Shown here: piece after piece, positions 34,979-47,216 of the stretch
How positions within the stretch are numbered: position 1 is the stretch's first letter
How the letters are laid out: every line of letters starts with the position of its first letter
NCBI RefSeq assembly: GCF_000264905.1
Contig: NW_006763148.1
Location: forward strand, 651,575 to 715,574
DNA from: Stereum hirsutum FP-91666 SS1
Taxonomy: Eukaryota; Basidiomycota; Agaricomycetes; Russulales; Stereaceae
Reading direction: 5' to 3'
DNA length: 64,000 nucleotides
Notes under the pieces: generated by a model
Databases searched by the model: none
Told to the model about the DNA's origin: nothing
What the model saw: the letters and a program-made list of their open reading frames with translations, nothing else
Made by a program: the position numbers and the translations under genes

Positions 34979-37900
34979 ATGGCTATCCAACGTCAACATT
35001 CCGCGCCCGGATGGACTGCCCTGCAGAGTACGCATTCTCATCCCCCTCTTTTTATTTTTATTCCACACGGGGAAAGGTGAAAGGGACGGTGAAAGGGAAT
35101 TGATGCTGATTATTCATTATTGCTGTGGCGTCCGTTAGGTACGAACTCAGAAGACGAAGAAGATGCCGTCGTCGACGAGCTGCTCTACGACGGCTCGACC
35201 ACTTCAGTCTCCGTCTCAATCGCTGGCACACCCGTCGGTAGCACTCGCAACTTGAACTCTGCCAGTGGTCCGAGTGTCAGTACTCGTGCGGGGCCTAGTA
35301 CCGGTTCTAGTGTCAATGCCAGAGCTGGACCTAGCTCTGGCGCTGTTGCTGGTCCCAGTGCTGCTACTCCGAGTCAAGGCCAGAAACGCAAGAGCACACC
35401 GCATCCTTCATCCCCCCAGAAACCGGCGAAGAAAGCGCGTATGGAGGCTAGTGGGAGTGGCGCCCCTTCGACGTCGGATAAAGGAAAGGGGAAGGAGAAA
35501 GCGCACGAGCCAGAGTCGGAGAAAGCGCAAGAGAAGGATAAAGGAAAGGGGAAAGAGAAGAAGATCGAGAGAGCGTTCCCGGAGCCTCAGCCGGATGATG
35601 GCTCGTCTGGATCGGAGGGATTGCCGAGTGGGGTCACCGAACATATGCGGAAGTTGAAGGAGGCGGAGAAGAGGAAGGCGAAGGAGAAGGGCAAGGGCAA
35701 GGGGAAGGATAAAGGCAAGGGGAAGAGGAAGGGAGATGAGAGGGACGGTGCTGGTGCGGGATCTGGAGAGGAGTCGGATGCGATGGGTACGTCGATATTT
35801 TTCGCTGAGACACGAATGAATGCTGACTTGACTAAATATCGGGTCTGGGTTTGGGTAGTCCTCGAGGCGAAGAAAAAATACAAGAAACAGAGGGTATTGA
35901 ACGGGAGTGGAGTTCCGAAATCGAAGTTGACCGCAGGTACGCTACATTCTCCCTCTCTGCATCCTCTCGTCTCGTCCATATTGACTGATTTGTCTCGTAT
36001 CAATTGGACTTGTCACTCCAGAGGAAGTCGCTCGAGCTCAGAAGGCAGGTTTCTATCCGCTTGATAGACTTAAGTACCCGGCTGTTACACCTCGACAGAA
36101 GAAATCTGTCAACGGGAAGGACAAGGAGAAATCTAACGGCACCGGAAATACGGCTGGTGGATCTGGCACCGGTAACTTTCCCGTTCTTCATGCTTATGTG
36201 CAGCTTGTCATGCTCTAGACTCATAGATTTGACGCGTTGTTCAGGTCGCCCAGTGTTGGCGCAGAAACAGCCTCGGGCTAGTACTTCGACTCAACCTCAA
36301 GCGAGCGGATCTGGCTCTGGTCCTAGTTCTGGTTCGTATGATTACATATTCTAAATCCTCTTTGCTCTCTTTCTTATGATTACAACCAAAACACAGTTCC
36401 CGCACGGAAAAAGAACAAGGCGAAACGCAAGATTGGGCAAGGTACTCTCTCAACCCTTTCCCGTCGTTTTATTCTGCATTTGCTAACTTCATCATCGACC
36501 AGACGACGACGAGATCATCTTCATAGAGGACGACGATCCGAAACCCTCGCGGGCGCCACGTCCCTCTGGCTCTGGCTCCGCGCCGTCTAAGAAGAAACAA
36601 GCTCGACACGACCGCGAAGCTTCTGTTATCGTGATTTCGTCCGATGATGATACTTCTCGTCCACCCCCGAAGAAGAAAACACCGACAGTGGACCCGGGTT
36701 CTCCGATTATCATCAGTGATAGTGACGACGCTGTTCCACCTCCTGCATCTGCGTCCACGTCTGCTCCGAAACCTGCGTCCTCATCTGCTCCGAAATCTGC
36801 ATCTATGTCCGTTCCGAAACCTGCGCCTACATCTGCTCCAAGACCCGCGTCTTCATCCGTTCCGAAACCTGCGGCCCGTTCACCAGCGAAGAACGCAACC
36901 ACAACCAAGATAGAACCACCACCGACTCCAGTACGCGCACCTACGGCTTCGAGCTCTGGCACAGGGGCGGGGCCTGCGGTTTCTGCGTCTGCGCGATCTG
37001 TCGAACAGTTGCCTACGCCAGATATATCTGATGCTGATGTGCAATTGCCGGAGGTTGGAATGGATGTGGATGTGGGGATGGATGTGGATATGGGCATGTA
37101 TATGGACTGGCCCTCTCCTACGCCGCCGCCACACCAGTCATCCCCGCCATCCGAACCGGCTCCGATGCCAGCTCCCGTTTCTGCTTCTTCACCTAGTCCT
37201 GCTCCCGCTCCCGTTCCTGCTTCAGCTAATGCTCATACTCCCGCACCTGCACCTGCTCCCACTCCCGCTCCCGCTTTGACTCCTCCTCCTGCCCCTGCTT
37301 CGATTCCTGCTTCGATTCCTGCTTCTACTCCTGCTCCATCTCCCGCCCCTGCTCCTGCTCCTGCTCTCTTCTTCCCTTCTCCGTCTCTTGCTTCTCCTTC
37401 CAAACCCAATATTCCGCAAGCACAAGCACAGAAACAAACCGAACCTAATAAACAGACAACCAAATCTGCTTCACCGGTGAAATCTCAGCCCCAAAGTCAG
37501 CCTCAAATTCCACGCCCGTCCACACCAGCACCCGAGCCCACACCCGCTGCAGAACCGCCCCACGGTACGAACAGCAATGCCAACGAGAAGGACAACGAGG
37601 AGGATAACAACAACGAAGGCGAAAGCGAAGTCGCCGATAGTCCACCACCTCCCGAACCTTCGACATCCGGAACCGAAGCCGACGTTCTCGACCCAGACGG
37701 CGATGGCTTCATCTACCAGAACAAGGGATACAAACGCATGTCCTCGTTCACGGATTCGCCGGACCCGCCGCCGGATGCGGATGTTGAGGTCGAGATGACG
37801 CAGAAGAAGCGGTTTGGGGATGATGAGTCGGAGGGAGGAGTGAGTGTCGATCAGGATCTGGGGAGGGTGGTGAAGAAGGGGGATGGTCTTGGGACTGAGC

Positions 37901-40900
37901 AGAGCGGAAGGAGGGAGGTTATGGTGGAGGACGATGAGATTGATTTCTTGGGAGAGGGTGTGGATGGTGGATCTGAGGCAGAGGTAGAGAAGCCTGTGAG
38001 CCGCTCCGGTTCCAACCGCTCTGAGTCGAAGAAGACCGCGAATTGGGGTCATGAAGGAGGGTCATCTGTGGAAAGTGCGGATGAAGTGGGCGCTGCTCAG
38101 GACGGGACAGAAGGGCTACGTTCAGACTCGCCTCCGCCATCACCATCTCCTGACGTCGGTGGGCCACAACCGGATGATGGACCAGGACCCGATGCTGACA
38201 TGGAAATTGATGACTCACAACAAGCACCAGAGCCTGACGAGCAACCATCCGCACCGTCGCCACCAGCTGACTCTCCCGTGCGCCGCCTGCCCTCCTCGGA
38301 GTTGGACGAGGATATATATGTCGAGCAGGATTTGCCTATCGAACCTCCTACCGTGCCTTCGCCATCACCATCACCGTCACCACCTCCTTTCCGCTCGCCC
38401 TTGCGTCCTCCCCGGGCAGGTCGTAGAAGTCCTGTGCCCGCTTCGCTAGTTTTGCCCACCGCATCCCCACGCTCTCCGTTGAAAGCAGACGCTACGCTCA
38501 TTTTGTCCGATGGCGACATGACGTCCCAGACCCATACATCTGCTGCGGGGTCTAACCAGTTGGCCGGGACAGACACTCTGCTCAGCGTGGCTACAGCACC
38601 ACCGACGAGTCAGGAAACCGCTGATGAGGATATCCCAAGTGAAAGAGTTCAGACACCACAGGGCTCTGAGGGTGGCGCTGCGAGACCTTCGGTAACTACA
38701 TCTGCATTTGCACCTTTACCGACACCGACACAACCCAAACCTCAAACTCAACCCGCCAACGCAACTCTTCCTTCGCTCGACTCCGAGCCTTCCGCTATAC
38801 CCAGCCCACAGAGAACCACGTCCTCGGCCTCGAATTCTTCCGATTCTATCGCAGGCTCTAGTTCCTCAAGGCAGTCATCGCAGCTCCGCCACGTCGCTCG
38901 GCATAGTGGCAGGAATGGATGGTTGAGGAATACGTTGCAGTTATTGCCTCAGTCACCACGGAGGGCAAGCTCTGGAGAGCTAGGTGGGACGTCTCCTACT
39001 CGTGGGCCGAGGACCCCTCTTGTGGATTTGCAGAGGAGAATGTCTGATATTTCTCCGAGCAAGAGCGTGAGCGCGGCCAATGGTGGCGTGTCACCTTCAC
39101 GGCCGACGGCTTCTCTGAAGATGACGGAGCCAGCAACGATTCAGTCAAAGATTCCCATGGCTGTGTCTTCGCCCGTGCCTCCGGCGTCTCCTGCTCCTAA
39201 TGCTCATGCGCAACGTCAGAGTCCCACCACGCCTGAAGATACGTCGATGCCGAAGAGTCTTTTGTCTATCAGCCAGGACGCCCCCATCCCCGCTGTTGTA
39301 GAGCCCACCACCGTTTCACAGGATGCGGCAGTATTCCAAGAACCTAAGTCAAGCCCTGCACCTGAGCCCATGGTTGAAGACAGTCCACAACAACCTGCCC
39401 TTGACGCCATCCCCTCGCCCCGTGAGACAACTCCACCGGCTCTTGATGGTCCCATTACAGAATCTCCAGCTCCCATGGACGCGCATATACACGAAGACGT
39501 TGAGATGACCGACAGTGTGGCTCCACTTACCGCGTCTGTTCCCTCGAAGGAGACCGCCCAAGACGAGCCAGCTACCCACATTGAGCGACCAGACTCACCA
39601 ATGAATATTTTCACTCGTCAATCACGGCCATACGGATTCGTCGCTGAACCTGCAATAGAGGGGGAGTTGGTTCGTAAACTGGTCCCGTCCGTTGAGGCTG
39701 TCGAGCGTCCCTCGTCCGATGGGTCCGCTATTCCAGAGGATGATCATCTCTCGAGCGTACCGAGGCATGAGGTATATATTTTCTATTGTCTTGTTGTTTT
39801 GCAGTTTCTGCCGCTAATCGGCTGCATGGTACTCTTTTTAGGAATCTCCGCGTCCCACGTCATCTTCGTCAGTACGAGCTAGGACTGAGTCGTCAGAATC
39901 CACTCCTAGTCACGTTCTCCCAAGTGTGACGATAATTCCGAAGTCAAGGACTACGTCCTTCACTCCCGATCTTGTCCCTCCCATCGCGACTTTGCCTGAG
40001 ATCCGATCACAGTCAGACACTGGGTCTCCTCCTCGTACGCCTGTACCCGAAGCTCTTGCTCATGCATCAACGCCGGGTGGCCAGTCAGTTCAGAGCCCAG
40101 TGAGAGACAGTGGTGCAGGAATAGCTCCTTCCAGCCCGACTATCATGAAGAAACCGGACCAGACCTCAATCGCATCGGTGCAGAGCATGCCTCCGCCGAA
40201 GACCAGGGCCGCCGTGAGTCTCAACCGCTTCTGCAACTAATTTACATAGTTCTTATTTTTGTTTGCAGGAGTCGACGCCCCAACGGAAATCGATCAATCC
40301 TTTTTCCCAGGGAACGGAAACACACAAGTCCAAACTCACGCGCGGGTCTCTCAATGGCCCCTGGTCAGCATCGCCCACAAAAAGAGGCCTCAAAATCTTT
40401 CCACCCTCTAAGCATGGGGCCTCCTCGCAGCCACGGTCCTCGTCACAAACCCAGTCTCAGTCACACTCGCAGTCCGCACCTCTGTCAGCACCAATGTTCA
40501 TCTCACCACCACCGCCTTCTCGAGCGCCGTCTCAGGCGCCACCTTCGACTAATTCCTCGCCGAAGATTGCAACATTGAAGACTGCTATATTTTCTCCATC
40601 GGTCTCTGCTCCTGCTACTCTGGCGGTATCGACTGTTCCTCCTTCAGAAGAGACGGCCCCTCTAGAGAGTCCTATCGCAGAACCTCTTCCCTCCCTCTCT
40701 GCCCAGGCTCTGTCCGAATCCACAGCTGAGCCTGCTCATCCTGAGGAACCCGTTGGACCTGTTGATTCTGTACAATCTGAACCCAGCGATAACATGGAGC
40801 TACCCGCCAGCACGTCGGAATCTCTTACCGCTCCTGCCGATCCCACCGATACTTCTGCTGGAGAGCCCGCTCCTGCTTCGTCAACGGAGATTGTACTTCC

Positions 40901-43627
40901 GCCCGTGTCCGGTTCGTCGTCACCTGCGGAGCTTGAAAATTCGACGTCAGCCACTCCGCCTGTGCCTCCGACATCAGCTGTTGCGTCTTCTCCGGCGCCT
41001 GCTTTGCCTTTTGTTCAGTCCGCCCGTCTTTCGGACCCGCCAGCATCTGCTCCGCCAATTATGGCTTCTCGAGATGTTATCGACTTGACTGCCGATTCAG
41101 ACGAAGAAGCTCCTCCGTCGCGACGTAAGTTAATAATACACACTTTCCTGTGATATACTAAAGCGTGCATTTACAGCTCCAATCACACCGTCGTGGTTGA
41201 AATCCATTGCAAAGAAGTCGTCCTCCCAACGGTCACTCCCGGAACCGAATGTTTCTCCCTTAGCTGCAGGTCGTTTGGACAGTATTCGTCGGGCTAAGCA
41301 GAAGCAGGCCGCGCAGATTGTGGCAAGCAAATCTGCAAGTGCGGTCAAATCCCAACCTGCGGCATCGCCCGCCTGCGCTGAAAGAAAGGATATCTTTACT
41401 GAGTTCCTAGCAAAGCACAGCGGGCCCATCTCACCCACTGCTAAGCCGCGATCGAAATCGACGACCAGTCAGGCAGCTTCCTCCGACAAGCAGGAGGCCC
41501 CTGTGTCTTCGCCGGCCGTAGTGAAAGCGCCTCTCGATGTACCAAAACCAGCTCAGCCGCACCTCGAAGACACAATCATGGATGACCCATCACAACAGGC
41601 TGAACAACCGACGGTAGGTTCAGCTTCCGTCCCGCTCTTGTTCGAATCCATTAACAATCGCTTACAGGTGCACCCGCTGCCGGAGCCTGCTTCTGACACG
41701 ACATCTGCCAACATACCTTCTACCTCCATGTTGTCGTTGCCCCATGTACTTCCGTCCTCAGTGCTCGAGCCAGACGTAACCCCAGAAGAAGTTATGGGCG
41801 GTGTGTCGGACGATGAAGGAACCGGCAGCCTTGTGCTAAATTATCCCGAAGATACCGATATCAGTTCTGAGCCGGTTTGTATATGCCTTCACTTCGACAA
41901 GTCATCGAGAACTGATGAAGAAAGCTAGGTGACAGACGTCGAAGAACGTGTGGAATCTCCTGTCCGCGTCCGACAACGACAGCCTCGTCAAGCCGCGTCT
42001 TCGGCTCTCGCTAATATTCGCAAATCCTACCAGCAGGTCCCACCTATACAGTCTTCACGGACGTCTTCCGCTGACCCTATGGATCTTTTCGCCGAAGAAC
42101 CCATTGTCCCGCTTCCCCGTACGGCCCCCAGAGGTAGCATTTTTGATGGTCTGGAAGCGATCGCGGCAGCATGTGGAGGACACTTTCACTGTGTCACCCC
42201 TGCTGGTCTCTTGGCAGACAATCCTCCACCAGTTTATTATGCCAAGGACCTGGACTCGACCATACTAGACGAGGTGAATGCCATGCCCGAGCAATATCGC
42301 AACTCCGACAACGTTCGCGACATATTCGAGCACCTTATGCGTCAAAATACCTACGAGGACGAGCCCGATGCACCGCCCATCATGTTGCAGAACGAGTGGG
42401 ATGATCAAGCTACACCACCATGGGAGTTTTACTACAGCAACCGTGTATGGTTGGGCAAAGGCGTGCCGGATCCCAATCTTGCTGCCTTGGAGGGTTGCGG
42501 TTGTGAAGGAGTTTGCGATCCGAACTCCAAGACCTGCGCGTGTTACAAGCGTAATCGACGCCTTCCAGATTTGGAGCAGGACAAATACGAAGGCTGGCCA
42601 TATGAAGCTGACAAGAAGAACAAATCTAAGCCCAAGACCCTCAAATTGAAGAGCCTCGTGTATCCAGTGTTTGAGTGCAATGCCTTGTGTGGCTGCTCGG
42701 AGTCATGCGTCAATAGAGTAAGAATTGTCCTAGTTGTAATTTATGACGATCCTGATATTTCAACCTCAGAATGTCCAACACGGGCGACAAGTGCCTGTCG
42801 AGATCAAGAAAACCCTCGAGAAGGGTTGGGGTGAGTTACTTCTCGTTTCTTGAAGAGCGTTTTACTCAATGACCTTTGCAGGGGTTTTTGCCGCCGGTTC
42901 GAAGCCGATACCTGCCAACACTTATGTGGGCCTATATGCGGGAGAGCTCATCACCACGGAGGAGGCAGAGGAGAGAGGGCAGTCAGTAACTTACACTAAT
43001 TTGTTTTAATGACCACCGTGCTGATTCATAACTCTCTAGCCGATACGCAGTCTTTGGACGCACGTACCTGTTTGACTTGGACTTCTGGCATATCAAACGT
43101 GTCGTTTCCCCAGCCGACGAGGGCTCCTGGGAGGCCAAGTATACCATGGATGCTCATCACGCAGGGAATGTGAGTTCGTTTTCTTCAACCGCTCAGAAAC
43201 ACTATTCATAAGTCTTTCTTACAGTTTACTCGCTTTTTGGTGAGTCTAAATGACGAGTTGTGTAGTTGCTAAGCTCATTATCCACTTCCAGAACCATTCC
43301 TGCGATCCGAACTGTAATATCGTGGCATGTTATATCAACGATCAGGACGTAGAGAAGCCACTTCTCGCCATCTTTACTAACCGCGAAGTCAAGCCCGGTG
43401 AAGAGCTGTGTTTTTCGTATTATGGATCCCCAGACGACGACGACGACGACCCGGTAAGTTCTATGCTGGTCTAGGTTGGAGTGGTATGACTGATTGGCGC
43501 CTTGCAGACTCAATCTTCATCTGGGCTCAAACCGCACATTGCACCCGAGGCTGCTGCCAACGTGTATAGCGAGTGCAGATGTGGGGCGCCGAACTGTAGG
43601 GGCAAGGTGTTCAACGGAGGGTCGTGA
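34979..43627 (+). CDS. Giant SUV39/Clr4-type histone lysine methyltransferase with SUMO-interaction-like motifs
   Basis: C-terminal catalytic module with pre-SET cysteines (CGCEGVCDPNSKTCACYKR; YPVFECNALCGCSESCVNR, about 42,490-42,720), SET (GWGVFAAGSKPIPANTYVGLYAGE-type start, YLFDLDFWHI, NHSCDPN at 43,291-43,311, GEELCFSYYG) and post-SET (CRCGAPNCRG, about 43,577-43,606). This order defines the KMT1 family, which methylates H3K9 in heterochromatin. The first exon (34979-35027) joins 35139 in frame; many short introns follow. No chromodomain is seen. The first roughly 2,000 residues are disordered, Ser/Pro/Ala/Glu-rich, with Lys-rich tracts near 35.5-35.7 kb, four hydrophobic-acidic SUMO-interaction-like motifs and short tandem repeats. 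The frame and splice chain are unbroken from the N-terminus to SET, supporting one gene of roughly 2,500 residues, though a transcript is needed to exclude two genes. Confidence 0.85.
36760..36879 (+). repeat. Five tandem 24-bp repeats in the methyltransferase coding region
   Basis: Five consecutive 24-base units begin at 36760, 36784, 36808, 36832 and 36856. They share the core TCYGYTCCRARACCYGC and encode the octad Ser-Ala/Val-Pro-Lys/Arg-Pro/Ser-Ala-x-x. Units differ at several bases, so the array is not very recent. It lies in the disordered region just after the SUMO-interaction-like motifs. Confidence 0.85.
37180..37380 (+). repeat. Pro/Ala low-complexity coding tract
   Basis: Irregular repeats of GCTCCYGCTCCC-type hexamers encode alternating Pro-Ala (PAPAPVPAS.., TPAPAPAPT..). 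It is part of the disordered region of the methyltransferase and is likely to vary in length between strains by slippage. Confidence 0.7.
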
Positions 43628-44024
43628 TCGTGGTCTTAGGTGTGATGAATCCAATCTATTTGTGCAGTTCGAGATATCTGCTTTGCGTAATTTTTTTTTC
43701 TTTCTATCCCTTTACATCTTTCTGTTATCACTTTTATTATTTCTTCAGCTGTTCATTGTCAATGCCGAGCGTGGTTTTGCTGCTGGTTTGCCCTTCATCG
43801 GTGGCAGAAAAAGTGTGCTGCCCAAGTATCAAGCCACGCGTGGAACCACATCTAGTTCCTGTCTCGAGCTCAGTCTTGCTTCGGCAAGCTTCAATACCGG
43901 AGTTATCGAAGACTCGGCCCATAAACAAGCGACGATGATTATGTCTGAGTTTGAATCAATTGATACTCTGATTAATGCGATTTCTGCGATGCCTCTGCCT
44001 TCATATGTGTCTCTTGGGAACACG
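43628..44024. other. Convergent spacer, methyltransferase and small-family copy C
   Basis: About 400 bases between two converging genes, with a T-rich stretch near 43,690-43,760 that may belong to the 3' UTR. Open frames here have no family features. Confidence 0.35.
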
Positions 44025-44737
44025 TTAGTACGCAATGCAATATCCCCATGCCTTCTCGTTCTCTTTCCTGCGTGCATATGACGGTATCTCACTCTCTAGC
44101 CATCTTCGTGACTTAGAAATCATGAACTCATGAGTGTCGGCGATTTTGGAGATGTTGATTGCAGGAAGGTGCTCACTCTCGTGAAGTCCAAAGACAATGA
44201 AGTAGCGTGTTTGATCAGGAAATCCCAATCCTTCTCTACGACACAGCCCGCCTCCCGATACTCATACTGTTCAGGACATGAAAATACGGCTTGGAGCCGA
44301 CCCGGTGCGCCGAAACTTCTCCAGCCCGAACTCTCGATGATCTCTTCGAGAGCTTCCTTGATTGGTCGAACGGGCAAGTCAGACTCTTATCAGACACAGA
44401 TCACAAGTAAAAGAGGTTCACGAACTTGAACGTTGTAAGACAACTCCTCAATTCGAGCTCTTGCAAGCATTAGTCGCAAGGTTCCCTCTTTGCCGTCCAC
44501 CTTCGTGCATTCACCATCTTCCTTCGTATATCCTTGAAGAATGACGAGGATCACAGGCGGAAGGTTTGGTTTGAAGTTCGCAGTGGCCGTGCCAACCTTG
44601 GGAGTATTGCCGTCATTGTTCCCAAGTGAGCCGCCGCTTGCAGTCGTAGATGATGGGTTGACTTCATTGGTATCAGTGGCATTTGAGTGGCTAAAAAATC
44701 TAGATGAAGGCGCACCTGGCAAGGAGGAGGCCTGCAT
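44025..44737 (-). CDS. Uncharacterised small protein, three-member family, copy C
   Basis: Exons (in transcript order) 44432-44737, 44177-44356 and 44025-44111 give 190 residues, starting MQASSLPGAPSSRFF. Landmarks: NLPPVILVILQGY, LRLMLARARIEELSYN, WRSFGAPGRLQAVF, EKDWDFLIKHATSLSLDFTR, and a tail SRRWLESEIPSYARRKENEKAWGY that matches the copy A tail (Trp, acidic, Arg/Lys, Trp-Gly). Exon 2 is exactly 180 nt, as in copies A and B some 17 kb away, and both introns sit at equivalent positions in phase 0. The N-terminal Ser/Thr/Asn-rich segment is longer than in the other copies. The acidic insert after ILQG (YTKEDGECTKVDGKEG) replaces the Lys/Glu loop of A and B. Function unknown. Confidence 0.7.
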
Positions 44738-45051
44738 TGCAGTGGTGACAGAGTTTTGGGTATGGATGCTGGGCTAACGCCACATCAATTCCATATCGAC
44801 GACTCAACTCAAAGTCGCACGAAGAGCTCTCCATTTTGGGAGGTTGGCACCGGTCAGTACCACTTCGGGCCGCTGGGCGCCAACGCGTCCGAAAACAAAA
44901 TGTCTCAAGGAAATTGAAGGCGCAGGGACGGGTCAAGGCGGGGTGATCTTGTCCTCGCACTGAATATGACCTCGGAGTAGAAGCTATATATTATGGAACA
45001 CAACAGTCCGCATACGCTTCCCATGTCCAGTCCACCGAGAAAATGCACGGC
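44738..45051. other. Spacer downstream of PIG-U
   Basis: About 310 bases between the PIG-U stop and the start of copy C, both on the minus strand. It should hold the promoter of copy C and the 3' UTR of PIG-U. Nothing else recognised. Confidence 0.3.
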
Positions 45052-46990
45052 CTATTCCTGCACCACGATCCAACCATCCTGCGCCTCCTTGGGCTTATCC
45101 ACCTCTCTACGAATTCCCTTGCCATCCTTCGCACTCGACCCTCCCTCAAGCGGATAATCCCACAAATCCACATCTCCTACAGCGACCCTCAACCCCGCCC
45201 AAGCCGCATCAATCACCACAGCGCCGTTCGCGATCCCAAATACCAACGTGCTGGCATAGAAAAAGTTCGCGTTGCCGGTCCCGGTGGTGATCCAGAGATG
45301 ATGGAAAAGAGGGAGCAGAAGAGAGGAGTGGGCGTGTAAGAGGGCGGTGACGATAGGGTGGCGGAGGTCTGTGGCCCAAGTTGTGAGTAGCAAACGGGAC
45401 GGAGCGGTGTTTGGGTTGGAGGGGAAATTCAGGAAGACGGATGATAACGAATAGTTAGTATGTAAATTGGTGATAGGGGAGAGGAAAAATTTGTGGCGTA
45501 CGAGGATAGATCTCGGAAAATAGGCTCAGGAGGGATATTACAAGACCGGGATCGGCAAGTGTGGGGTATGGCTTGAATATTCCCAATATACCGAGCAGCA
45601 CAAAGACTGCGAACAGAGGGTCGTGTCTGGGTAAAAACGAATGCCCTCCGTCAGCAACGACACAGTCGAACATAGGAAGTGTGAAGGTTCGTCGTAAGGA
45701 GACATGACGCACTGAAATTTTGCACAAACAGGGAATACGTAGATCAGCAAGTGAGCCTGAGAACGAAAAGTCAAACGTGAGCGAGAATACAAGAGGAGGC
45801 AAGAGGCGGCTTACAGAAAAGACCATCAGGAAGAATGGCCTGAAGTGGTCAAACATCTCAGTGAAGAAGTACCACCACAGCCCAGGATTTGGCGTGAGAT
45901 CAGGAAGAGTTAATCTACGACCAAAATCCCAATGCAATGCCGAGTAAGCTAACGGAATGATACCATAGCCTCGAGACGGAAACAAAACTTACCCTGCACC
46001 CCATGTATTGCCCACCCATCCCCAACCACCCGCAATGGTGGTCGAAACTCCGGTGAGGACGAGAAAATACAGAACAAACTCGATCAACAGAGGTGAGACT
46101 GCTTTTCGAAGCTGGGATACTGACAAGCCGAGGATGGGCGACGAAGACGGATTGGCGAGGTGAGATGTAGCGTCCTCTGATATCAAAAGCAACAGGACTG
46201 GCGGAAGAATTAGGATTGACGGTAACGACAAGTGAATGGCGATTGCCAGTGTCAAGAGAGCCGGCGGCGCTTTTCCTACACATGGTTCTCAAAGCTTCAG
46301 TGGACGGAAGACGATGACACAAAGTTTGCTTACGTTTACATGCGAACATAATGGACAAGAGCAGAAGGGCATTGTCGAGAGGAGATGTCGACAAAGCCAA
46401 AGTCGAGAATAGAAGATACGGGTTGAAGAGATAGCTAAGACAAACGAGAGAAATGAAATGATGCGGACTGTGAGCGTGGGCGCGCATCACAAACGGTGCC
46501 ACGTACGCAGCAGCGATAATCCAGTCTCGCGAGTCACCATCGACCGCTTTTCGAGCCCTCCATATCTGCAGAAGAGCCCAGGTAGCCATTATATCGATTG
46601 ACCACCATATCACAGCACAGGACGCTTCTGACTGAGGAAGAATAGTCGTGAAAGCAGCGAGATATAAAGGAGACTGAATGAAAGGAACAGCCTGAGGGGC
46701 AAATCAACGTAATGACAAAGATTTGGATCGTACATGGCGGAATGTGCCTCCTGAATAAGGATCTATCCCGTTGCGGAATAGGTATGTACCTTCCGAAACT
46801 GTCGCCGCAACAAGGAGTGGGTGAGTCTTGGCAGAAAGCGGTGACTTGATGAACGGACGGACTTACGACTGGAGTAGGAGGTCAAAGGAGACGATAACTG
46901 AGGATCATCCTTGAGAGAACGACCGAGCGGGGACAGTGCAAGCAGAAGTCTGAAGATAGAAAGCGCAGGAAATATGAGGTCGGAAACCAT
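45052..46990 (-). CDS. GAB1: GPI transamidase subunit PIG-U / Gab1 (Cdc91)
   Basis: Multi-pass ER membrane subunit of the complex that attaches GPI anchors to proteins. Starts MVSDLIFPALSIFRLLLALSP at 46990, the first membrane helix. The luminal motif after the next intron reads TYLFRNGIDPYSGGTFRHAVP, the diagnostic PIG-U sequence (Gly-x-x-Pro-Tyr-Ser-Gly). Later membrane helices include YLFNPYLLFSTLALSTSPLDN, LLTLAIAIHLSLPSILILPPVLLLL, NPGLWWYFFTEMFDHFRPFFLMVFS and ANFFYASTLVFGIANGAVVIDA. The protein ends AQDGWIVVQE with stop at 45052. There are about six introns; those near 45.4-45.8 and 46.25-46.45 kb are approximate. It is divergent from the F-box gene with only about 225 bases between starts, suggesting a shared promoter. 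Confidence 0.9.
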
Positions 46991-47216
46991 GCGGATTGCC
47001 ACCTGGGGGTGCCACAGCGTACTAGAACAAGAACGTTTCTGTAAAAGTCGAACAACACCGCGGGAAGCGCCACGCGGCATCTGCCGCGCTGTCAGATCGA
47101 CAATTGGCAGACTCCCGTTTTGTCCGGAATGACGCAGGTTTTGGCGAGGTCGAACATGCCATTTTGCGCGAGGATGGTTATAAACACGACCCTGCAGGCA
47201 TCTTCCTCTCCTCGAC

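Noticed and set aside
36492..37097. Minus-strand open frame with repeated SIPTS and ADxGAGFG motifs
   Set aside because: Shadow of the repeat-rich coding strand of the methyltransferase; the repeats are imposed by the plus-strand Ser/Pro codons.
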